This document shows, in pieces, positions 1-5,448 of a stretch of DNA of 5,448 nt. Positions within the stretch are counted from its first letter, which is position 1; every line of letters begins with the position of its first letter. The notes under the pieces are model-generated. The model was not told the DNA's origin and did no database searches. It was given only the letters and a program-made list of their open reading frames with translations. Origin of the DNA: an uncultured Lachnospiraceae bacterium (GTDB taxonomy: Bacteria > Bacillota > Clostridia > Lachnospirales > Lachnospiraceae); the NCBI GenBank assembly GCA_949283905.1, contig CASDUB010000125.1:1-5448 (forward strand), in the 5' to 3' direction. The position numbers and the translations under genes are program-made.

Positions 1-2004
1 CCGAATCAGGCTGCTGAGAATCTGACAGCAAAACAAACCGGAAATATGAACGGCAGCAGCACGCCTTCTCTCGATCAGTACAGCAGAGATCTTACAGAGA
101 TGGCCTCTCTCGGGAAACTTGATCCTGTTATAGGACGCGACAAAGAAATACTCAGACTTATGCAGATCCTTTCCAGAAGGACGAAAAACAATCCCTGTCT
201 TGTTGGAGAGGCAGGCGTCGGAAAGAGCGCGATCGTCGAAGGCCTTGCTCAGAGGATCGTTAACGAATCCGTGCCGGAAAACATGCTCGGCAAAAGACTT
301 GTTACGCTCGATCTGTCAGGAATGGTGGCAGGCTCAAAATACAGAGGCGATTTTGAGGCCCGTATAAAAAGCGTGCTGGATGAAATACATTCAAACGGAA
401 ATATTATTCTTTTTATTGACGAATTACACACGCTGATAGGCGCAGGAGGAGCGGAAGGCGCGATGGATGCAGCCAATATCCTTAAGCCGGCTCTTTCGAG
501 GGGCGAACTTCAGATAATAGGAGCGACTACTCTTGACGAGTACAGAAAGCATATCGAAAAAGATGCTGCTCTTGAAAGAAGATTTCAGCCTGTTACGGTT
601 GAAGAACCGAGCCTTGAACAGTGTGTTGAGATCCTCAAAGGGCTCAGACCTTATTATGAAAAACATCACAATATCAAAATAGATGATTCGGCGCTTGAAG
701 CAGCCGTTAAAATGAGTTCAAGATATATTTCGGACAGATTTCTTCCGGATAAGGCCATTGATCTTTTGGATGAGTCTTCGGCAAAACTCCATCTTAAGGA
801 ATATGACGGAAACACTAAAATATCTGAGATCAGGGGAAAAATCAAAGCCGCTGAAGATATTCGTGAAGAAGCCATAACCGGCGGGGATTTTGAAAAAGCG
901 GCTCAGCTCGGAGGCGAACTTAAGAAGTTGAAAGAACGTCTTGAAAGACTTAAGAATAATCACATAAAAAATAATAATAAAAATTTACTCACAGACCAGG
1001 ATATCGCGACGACTGTTTCGGAATGGACAGGCGTACCTGTTGCTCAGCTGACGCAGACCGAAGCAAAAAGACTCTCACAGCTTGAAAATATACTGGCTAA
1101 AAGAGTAGTCGGACAGGATGAGGCAGTAAGCGCCATCTCAAGAGCAATAAGGCGAGGAAGAGCAGGGCTTAAAGATCCGAACAGACCGATTGGAACATTT
1201 TTATTCCTCGGACCTACAGGAGTCGGAAAAACAGAACTGTCAAAGGCTGTTGCCGAAGCTGTTTTCGGACAAGAATCATCTATAATCAGAGTTGATATGT
1301 CTGAATATATGGAAAAACACAGCGTGTCAAAACTGATCGGTTCGCCTCCGGGATATGTCGGATACGAGGAAGGCGGACAGCTTTCGGAAAAGATCAGAAG
1401 GAACCCATACAGTGTTATTTTATTTGATGAGATCGAAAAAGCGCATCCCGATGTGTTTAACATTCTTCTCCAGGTGATGGATGAAGGACATATCACAGAC
1501 GCCCAGGGAAGAAAGATCAATTTCAAAAACACCTGTATCATAATGACTTCAAATGCCGGCGCGCAGTCTATAATACAGCCTAAGCATCTTGGATTTTTGA
1601 CAGGCGACACCGAGACGAAAGACTACGAATACATGAAGTCAAAAGTGCTTGAAGATATCAAGAAGATCTTTAAGCCGGAGTTCCTTAACAGGATCGATGA
1701 GATTATCGTATTCCATTCGCTCACACGCGAAAATATGAAGAAAATACTTGATATTCAGATCGGTATACTTCAGAAAAGATGTAAAGAGCAGTTCGACTTG
1801 TCTATAAAGATAACGCCGGCCGCTCAGAAGGAACTTATAAATTCAAGCTTTGACGCAACTTACGGAGCAAGGCCGCTGAAAAGAGCGATCCAGACACTTC
1901 TTGAAGATCCGCTGGCAGAAAAAATATTAAGCGGAGATATTGAAAGAGGCGATACCGTAAGGATCGGTTATAAACAGGGAAAATACAATTTCGACAAAGT
2001 ATGA
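1..2004 (+). CDS. clpC: ClpC-like AAA+ unfoldase, 5'-truncated by the window edge
   Basis: ATP-driven hexameric protein unfoldase that probably feeds substrates to ClpP in the cytoplasm. The frame is open from base 1, and the first ATG at 46 lies in the linker before module D1, so the true start and N-terminal domain are upstream. D1 shows Walker A GEAGVGKS (205-228), pore loop KYRG (337-348), Walker B IILFIDE (403-423) and the arginine pair in ALERRFQ (568-588). A short middle domain with a UVR-like DFEKAAQL helix (about 865-945) indicates ClpC rather than ClpB, whose middle domain is far longer. D2 shows Walker A GPTGVGKT (1210-1233), pore loop GYVG (1351-1362), Walker B VILFDE (1414-1431), FLNRIDE (1681-1701) and sensor-2 GAR (1864-1872). 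An LGF tripeptide at 1588-1596 sits where ClpP-binding loops occur. An Asn/Lys-rich linker (955-987) joins the middle domain to D2. Both ATPase sites look intact. It could be a ClpC paralogue, since ctsR, mcsAB and radA are not adjacent. Confidence 0.93.
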   Translation, partial: PNQAAENLTAKQTGNMNGSSTPSLDQYSRDLTEMASLGKLDPVIGRDKEILRLMQILSRRTKNNPCLVGEAGVGKSAIVEGLAQRIVNESVPENMLGKRLVTLDLSGMVAGSKYRGDFEARIKSVLDEIHSNGNIILFIDELHTLIGAGGAEGAMDAANILKPALSRGELQIIGATTLDEYRKHIEKDAALERRFQPVTVEEPSLEQCVEILKGLRPYYEKHHNIKIDDSALEAAVKMSSRYISDRFLPDKAIDLLDESSAKLHLKEYDGNTKISEIRGKIKAAEDIREEAITGGDFEKAAQLGGELKKLKERLERLKNNHIKNNNKNLLTDQDIATTVSEWTGVPVAQLTQTEAKRLSQLENILAKRVVGQDEAVSAISRAIRRGRAGLKDPNRPIGTFLFLGPTGVGKTELSKAVAEAVFGQESSIIRVDMSEYMEKHSVSKLIGSPPGYVGYEEGGQLSEKIRRNPYSVILFDEIEKAHPDVFNILLQVMDEGHITDAQGRKINFKNTCIIMTSNAGAQSIIQPKHLGFLTGDTETKDYEYMKSKVLEDIKKIFKPEFLNRIDEIIVFHSLTRENMKKILDIQIGILQKRCKEQFDLSIKITPAAQKELINSSFDATYGARPLKRAIQTLLEDPLAEKILSGDIERGDTVRIGYKQGKYNFDKV

Positions 2005-2043
2005 GACTGACAGGTATATTTCCCTGAAGCAGGAGAATCCGGT

Positions 2044-2928
2044 ATGGAACATGTTTTTGATAAAACGGAATTCTTTGATACTATAAAGAGAATTCTCAAA
2101 TTCGGCGCCGAAGAAAAGGCGCTCACAGGTTCTATCAGAGAAACCGAAATAGAAATAGACGCTATACAGAGCAAGATAGACGCCATAAAAGACGAACTTA
2201 TAAAATCGCTGATAATGCTTCCTTCTTCAAAGGCAAAGAGAAAAGCCAATATAGAAAAATATCAGAATCAGATAGAAGAGAAAAAAGCTTTTATTGCCGA
2301 AGTAAAAGAACAGATCAAGAACCTCAACTTGAGATGTTTTAACTGTGAAGAAATGCCGTCTGTCTATCTCGGTACGTTTCCTCAGGGAAAAGACGGTGAA
2401 GAAATGCCCCTTGAGTGGGATGTGCTTCTCTGCGAGCAGAATTTTGTTCACCTTGTTACAAAGCATGTTATAAAACAGATGAAATATGCCGATGAACTTG
2501 TCGATACTCCGTGGAAAAACAGCAAGATAAGACATTGGCTGAACAGTGAATTTTACGAAAATGCTTTCAATGATGAGGAAAAAGCAATTATCATTGAAAA
2601 AGAGCTCGCTAATCCCGGATGTCCGGCATATAAAACGCCCGGAAGTGACAACACGCGTGACAAAGTGTTCCTGCCGTCTATAACCGAGGTTAAAAATTAC
2701 AGCAAATATGATATGGACAGGATCGCTACGCCGACAGAGTACGCGAAGAATAACGGACTTTTTGTCAGCGTAGAGACAGGCGGAAGCTATTGGTGGCTGC
2801 GCAACAACGGCGGCAACATGTATAATGCGTCGATCGTGAATTTTAACGGCTATGTATTTGAATACGGATTTTATATAGTGGATGAAAGATACGGCGTAAG
2901 ACCGAATATCTGGATCAGATTACAATGA
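2044..2928 (+). CDS. Coiled-coil protein with C-terminal DUF6273-like domain
   Basis: Function unknown. The start is fixed by AGGAGA at 2031-2036, 7 bases before the ATG, and the gene follows the ClpC stop by 39 bases, so the two are probably co-transcribed. Residues about 22-95 are rich in Glu, Lys, Ile and Gln and look like an antiparallel coiled coil, broken near residues 58-64. A single CxxC pair follows (C98, C101), with further cysteines at 130 and 193. From about residue 104 to the end the pattern matches my recollection of DUF6273: YLGTFPQG, W125-DVL, SKIRHWLNSEFY (160-171), FNDEEKAII, KVFLPSITEV (207-216), SYWWLR (248-253) and a final YGVRPNIWIRL. There is no signal peptide or membrane segment, so it is probably cytosolic. 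The domain end resembles C-type-lectin-like display surfaces. A role as a ClpC substrate or adaptor is only an inference from adjacency. Confidence 0.85.
   Translation: MEHVFDKTEFFDTIKRILKFGAEEKALTGSIRETEIEIDAIQSKIDAIKDELIKSLIMLPSSKAKRKANIEKYQNQIEEKKAFIAEVKEQIKNLNLRCFNCEEMPSVYLGTFPQGKDGEEMPLEWDVLLCEQNFVHLVTKHVIKQMKYADELVDTPWKNSKIRHWLNSEFYENAFNDEEKAIIIEKELANPGCPAYKTPGSDNTRDKVFLPSITEVKNYSKYDMDRIATPTEYAKNNGLFVSVETGGSYWWLRNNGGNMYNASIVNFNGYVFEYGFYIVDERYGVRPNIWIRLQ
2791..2925 (+). other. Candidate hypervariable (DGR VR-like) 3' segment
   Basis: The final 45 codons run from WWLR to the stop and contain an irregular Asn/Tyr/Phe/Asp/Glu-rich stretch framed by conserved positions: A-S-I-V, G-Y-V, Y-G-F, then YGVRP. 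This spacing resembles target genes of diversity-generating retroelements, where AAC/AAT codons of a template become NNC/NNT codons at the 3' end of the gene. Many varied codons here (AAC, TAT, AAT, TTT, TAC, GAT, ATC) could derive from Asn codons by changes at A only. No template repeat or reverse transcriptase is visible, and ordinary DUF6273 domains share the frame, so this is a hypothesis. Confidence 0.25.
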
Positions 2929-2946
2929 TGACTGATATGAAAAAGA

Positions 2947-3002
2947 CATTGTTATGTTTGTTTGTTCAGATGACAAAATAAACATAACAATGTTGTTTTT
3001 TT
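2947..3002 (+). terminator. Rho-independent terminator after the ClpC/DUF6273 unit
   Basis: An 18-base arm at 2947-2964 pairs with 2977-2994 with every position matched, one of them G-U, leaving a 12-base loop. The right arm is followed by TTG and a run of six T (2997-3002). The stem is AT-rich but long. An A-run (2941-2945) lies on the 5' side, so the hairpin could also stop transcription from the opposite direction. It begins 18 bases after the stop codon and separates the two transcription units. Confidence 0.88.
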
Positions 3003-3048
3003 AAGTGATAAATTGATGAGAAATTGTAAAAATATGACAAGTAATCAG

Positions 3049-3076
3049 TTGAAAAAATGTTAAATCGTTGTATCAT
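3049..3076 (+). promoter_or_regulatory. Putative sigma-A promoter of the decarboxylase operon
   Basis: TTGAAA (3049-3054) and TATCAT (3071-3076) are separated by 16 bases in AT-rich DNA, directly after a strong terminator and before the first gene of the next unit. Transcription would start near 3083 and give a leader of about 40 bases, too short for a riboswitch. An imperfect dyad (TTGTATCA at 3068-3075 against TGATAGCAA at 3084-3092) overlaps the -10 box and could be an operator, but it is weak evidence in such AT-rich sequence. Confidence 0.55.
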
Positions 3077-3122
3077 ATATTATTGATAGCAATTGGTTTA
3101 ATTTAAAGGGAGGTTAAATAGT

Positions 3123-4502
3123 ATGGTCAAAGCTAAATCCAGAATAGAAGGCTTGCTGGATGCTAAAAGTTTTGTTGAGATCGGCGCTAAGGTAACAGCC
3201 AGAAGCACTGATTTCAATATGGCGTCCAAAAAAGAGGCTTCAGATGGAGTTATCACCGGTTACGGACTTATCAATGGTTATCCTGTATTTGTTTACAGTC
3301 AGGATTCATCAGTCCTTGGAGGCAGTATCGGAGAAATGCATGCGTCAAAGATCGTAAAGCTTTACGAAATGGCGATTAAAACAGGCGCTCCGGTCATCGG
3401 CCTTATCGACTGTGCCGGAATGCGTCTTGAAGAGGGTACGGACGCGCTCAATTCCTTTGGAAAGATTTATATGGCACAGTGCAATGCATCGGGAGTTATT
3501 CCGCAGATAACGGCAATTTTCGGAAATTGCGGAGGCGGTATGGCCCTAGCTGCGGCAATGTCTGATTTCACATTTATGGAAGAAGGCAATGCACGATTGT
3601 TTGTAAATACTCCGAATGCTCTCGATGGAAATCATGTATCAGAATGCGACACTTCTTCAGCGTCATTCCAGAGCGCAGAGGCCGGCAATGTGGACATGGT
3701 CGGATCTGAGGATGAGATTATCGCAGCGATCAGGAATCTTGTTTCTGTTCTTCCGGCGAACAATGAAGACGATATGTCTTATATGGAAACGGATGATGAT
3801 GCAAACAGACTCTGCAGCGATCTTGAGGTTCTTGCAGCAGATCCGATTCAGTTCCTTTCGGAAATCGCGGATGATAATTATGTATTTGAAGCTAAATCAG
3901 AATACGCAAAAGACATGGTTACGGCACTTATCGGTCTTAATGGAACTACTGTAGGCGTTGTGGCTAACAGAAATTCTGTCCTCACTGTTAAGGGCGTTGA
4001 AAAAGCAGCTGAATTTGTAAATTTCTGCGACGCTTTTTCTATTCCTATCGTTTCTGTTGTAAACGTAAAAGGCTTTGAGGCAAATATCTGTACGGAGAAA
4101 AATATCGCCAGAGCGGCAGCGAAGCTTTTATACGCATTTGCAAATGCGACTGCGCCTAAGATTTCACTTCTTACAGGAGAAGCTATGGGAAGCGCATATC
4201 TTGTAATGAACAGCAGACCTATAGGTGCTGATATTGTTTACGCATGGGATACGGCCCGTATCGGAATGATGGATGCGAAATCGGCGGCTAAGATCATGTA
4301 CGCCGGGGAAGATGCAAATATTATTAAAGAACAGGCTGCAAAATATGACGCGCTTCAGAACAGCGTTGAGTCGGCGGCCGCAAGAGGTTTTGTCGATACA
4401 GTAATCGAACCGGCCGAGACGAGAAAGTATCTTATCGGCGCGATAGAACTTTTATTCTCAAAGAGAGATCATCGTCCGGAAAAGAAACACGGAACTGTAT
4501 AA
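3123..4502 (+). CDS. mmdA: Biotin-dependent acyl-CoA decarboxylase carboxyltransferase subunit (MmdA/GcdA/PccB family)
   Basis: Cytoplasmic subunit expected to transfer the carboxyl group of an acyl-CoA to carrier-bound biotin. GGGAGG at 3108-3113 lies 9 bases before the ATG and fixes the start. The protein is 459 residues against roughly 510 for the family; it begins at the RIEGLLD motif and lacks the usual N-terminal stretch. The N-half crotonase-like domain shows DGVITGYG (41-48), QDSSVLGGSIGEMHA (60-74), EEGTDAL and the oxyanion segment GNCGGG (134-139). The C-half shows GVVANRN (278-284), FCDAFSIP (301-308), AKLLYAFANAT, MGSAYLVM (355-362), GADIVYAW (368-375) and a C-terminal KKHG. Several motifs diverge: DSGGAR is DCAGMR, GGAY is GSAY, and the usual glycine-rich EYGGIIRHGAK is EKNIARAAAK. 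The family is clear from these motifs and the operon. The substrate is not: methylmalonyl-CoA, glutaconyl-CoA or another acyl-CoA, so the symbol denotes family only. Confidence 0.88.
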   Translation: MVKAKSRIEGLLDAKSFVEIGAKVTARSTDFNMASKKEASDGVITGYGLINGYPVFVYSQDSSVLGGSIGEMHASKIVKLYEMAIKTGAPVIGLIDCAGMRLEEGTDALNSFGKIYMAQCNASGVIPQITAIFGNCGGGMALAAAMSDFTFMEEGNARLFVNTPNALDGNHVSECDTSSASFQSAEAGNVDMVGSEDEIIAAIRNLVSVLPANNEDDMSYMETDDDANRLCSDLEVLAADPIQFLSEIADDNYVFEAKSEYAKDMVTALIGLNGTTVGVVANRNSVLTVKGVEKAAEFVNFCDAFSIPIVSVVNVKGFEANICTEKNIARAAAKLLYAFANATAPKISLLTGEAMGSAYLVMNSRPIGADIVYAWDTARIGMMDAKSAAKIMYAGEDANIIKEQAAKYDALQNSVESAAARGFVDTVIEPAETRKYLIGAIELLFSKRDHRPEKKHGTV

Positions 4503-4514
4503 TAGGGGTGGCTT

Positions 4515-5351
4515 ATGAAGAATAAAATGATAAAGCTTCTGGCTGTTATTTCAGCAGCGGTTTGTCTTGCCGCATCATCAACAGCTGTTTTCGCTGCACC
4601 ATACATCGAAAACGGCCCGCTGACGGAAGAAGAGGCACAGAATTATGCTGCACAGACTCAGATGGAAGTGCTTTTAACGTATATGCTGGACAGCGGTATG
4701 GGCGAGGCAATGCGAGATCAGTTTTCTCAGAGTCAGGATTATTATTATGAGAAAATGGCTGAGCAGCTTGAAGAGTGTAAAGATGACCTTGGAAATTTTG
4801 TTCAGGTAAACAGTGTTGACGGCTCTATCGAAGATTATGTGCTGACGTTAAATTATGATATTCAGTGCGAAAAGATGGACGCTGAAATAATTTCAACTTA
4901 TAAATTGGAGTTTGTAAGAGACAGTTCAACAGGACAACTCGGAACGTCAATGACACCGCTGGATATTACCGTAAATCCTGAATACCCGATATCTTATAAT
5001 ATGATGGAAGCGGGACGAAACACGATAATAGGTCTTGTTGTGGTATTTGTCGTTCTGGCATTTCTGGCATTTGTGATCGGACTTCTGAAATATTTAAATC
5101 CTGAAATGAGGAAGAAACATCATGCGTCAGATGACTCAGCGGCAGAGCAGAATGCAGCAAAAGAAGCTTCAGTAAAAGAGATAAAAGAAATTCCCGTACA
5201 GAATACGGTTTCTTATGATGAAGAGATCGTTGCAGTTATGGCTGCGGCAATCGCAATGGCTGAATCAGAGAAAGCAGCGGATGATAACAGTACGTATTAT
5301 GTAAGCTCTGTCAGAAGAGTATCGGGAACGAAACGTTGGAAACGAGCATAA
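4515..5351 (+). CDS. OadG/MmdD-type membrane anchor subunit with large extracytoplasmic domain
   Basis: Small-subunit homologue that holds Na+-translocating decarboxylases together at the membrane. It starts 12 bases after the carboxyltransferase stop; the purine-rich GGGGTGG (4505-4511) lies very close to the ATG but suits it better than the next Met at codon 5. Residues 1-27 form a signal peptide (KNKMIK, hydrophobic core, VFA before APY). Residues about 28-168 are an acidic extracytoplasmic domain with Cys88 and Cys118. One membrane helix follows at about 171-191 (IIGLVVVFVVLAFLAFVIGLL), then a charged, Ala/Glu-rich cytoplasmic linker. Residues 234-278 carry the family's C-terminal signature: EEIVAVMAAAIA, then YYVSSVRRV and a terminal RWKRA. 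Ordinary OadG proteins are about 80-120 residues and lack the signal peptide and outer domain. The assignment rests on the helix, the C-terminal motif and the operon position. Confidence 0.82.
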   Translation: MKNKMIKLLAVISAAVCLAASSTAVFAAPYIENGPLTEEEAQNYAAQTQMEVLLTYMLDSGMGEAMRDQFSQSQDYYYEKMAEQLEECKDDLGNFVQVNSVDGSIEDYVLTLNYDIQCEKMDAEIISTYKLEFVRDSSTGQLGTSMTPLDITVNPEYPISYNMMEAGRNTIIGLVVVFVVLAFLAFVIGLLKYLNPEMRKKHHASDDSAAEQNAAKEASVKEIKEIPVQNTVSYDEEIVAVMAAAIAMAESEKAADDNSTYYVSSVRRVSGTKRWKRA

Positions 5352-5367
5352 TTAAGGAGAAAATAGT

Positions 5368-5448
5368 ATGAAATCATATACGATAACAGTAAATGGAAAT
5401 GTTTATCATGTTACAGTAGAAGAAGGAATTAAAGATGGCGCGGCTGCA
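5368..5448 (+). CDS. mmdC: Biotin carrier subunit of the decarboxylase, 3'-truncated
   Basis: Only the first 27 residues are in the window. The opening, MKSYTITVNGNVYHVTVEEG, is the typical N-terminal beta-strand segment of biotin/lipoyl-attachment carriers in sodium-pump decarboxylases (MmdC/GcdC type). It is normally followed by an Ala/Pro-rich linker, which the final GAAA may begin, and then the biotinyl domain with the AMKM lysine motif, which lies outside the window. AGGAG at 5355-5359 sits 8 bases before the ATG, and the gap from the previous stop is 16 bases, so it belongs to the same operon. The carrier would shuttle carboxybiotin from the carboxyltransferase to the membrane decarboxylase subunit. 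Confidence 0.85.
   Translation, partial: MKSYTITVNGNVYHVTVEEGIKDGAAA

Noticed and set aside
964..985. A-rich run in the ClpC gene as a programmed frameshift site
   Set aside because: The main frame continues intact through both ATPase modules, and no stimulatory structure or useful alternative frame is seen.
1044..1610. 188-codon open frame on the minus strand inside the ClpC gene
   Set aside because: It lies wholly opposite the strongly conserved D2 ATPase module, its product is rich in Ser, Ile and Phe with no recognisable domain, and it is best explained as a shadow of the real gene.
2011..2026. Small hairpin (CAGG/CCTG) between the ClpC stop and the next gene
   Set aside because: The stem is only four base pairs and no T-run follows, so it is not a terminator and gives no reason to split the operon here.
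2929..3122. Template repeat, small RNA, riboswitch or tRNA in the intergenic region
   Set aside because: Apart from the terminator, promoter and ribosome binding site the sequence is plain AT-rich DNA. It holds no near-copy of the preceding gene's 3' end and no cloverleaf, and the leader after the promoter is too short for a riboswitch.
3616..3954. 112-codon plus-strand frame overlapping the carboxyltransferase
   Set aside because: It is out of frame within a conserved enzyme, has no ribosome binding site of note, and its product is low-complexity with many Arg, Met and Phe residues.
4515..4620. Possible lipoprotein signal at Cys17 of the OadG-type protein
   Set aside because: The residues before Cys17 are A-A-V, and a lipobox needs Gly, Ala or Ser directly before the Cys. 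The VFA/APY site fits ordinary signal peptidase cleavage.
1..5448. CRISPR array, insertion sequence or phage attachment site
   Set aside because: No regularly spaced repeats, terminal inverted repeats, transposase or integrase motifs were found on either strand.

Overview
The window looks like part of a chromosome of an anaerobic Firmicute of class Clostridia, most likely Lachnospiraceae or a close relative. The reasons are moderate GC with many AGA and GGA codons, purine-rich Shine-Dalgarno sites before the genes, a ClpC-type unfoldase, and a sodium-pump decarboxylase gene order typical of gut clostridia. The taxonomy is inferred from style and gene content, not from a marker gene. All genes are on the plus strand and form two transcription units.

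Unit 1 (1 to about 3002) starts outside the window. It holds the two AAA+ modules of a ClpC-like ATPase; the reading frame is open from base 1, so the start and N-terminal domain lie upstream. After 39 bases and a good ribosome binding site comes a 294-residue protein with an N-terminal coiled coil, one CxxC pair and a C-terminal domain resembling DUF6273. A long hairpin followed by a T-run ends the unit. The pairing is unusual, because clostridial clpC normally sits with ctsR/mcsA/mcsB or radA. The last 45 or so codons of the second gene also resemble the variable region of a diversity-generating-retroelement target, although no template repeat or reverse transcriptase is in view.

Unit 2 (about 3049 to beyond the end) starts with a plausible sigma-A promoter. 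It encodes the first three subunits of a membrane-bound, biotin-dependent, Na+-translocating decarboxylase: a divergent carboxyltransferase (MmdA/GcdA/PccB family), an OadG/MmdD-type anchor with an unusually large extracytoplasmic domain, and the first 27 residues of the biotin carrier (MmdC/GcdC type). The carboxyltransferase would move CO2 from an acyl-CoA substrate to biotin on the carrier. The anchor would hold the complex on a membrane subunit (OadB/MmdB), expected just downstream, which releases CO2 and exports Na+. Substrate identity is uncertain because several normally conserved carboxyltransferase motifs are altered.

No RNA genes, CRISPR arrays, insertion sequences or attachment sites were seen. 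The only sizeable non-coding stretch is 2929-3122, which holds the terminator, the promoter and a short 5' leader.
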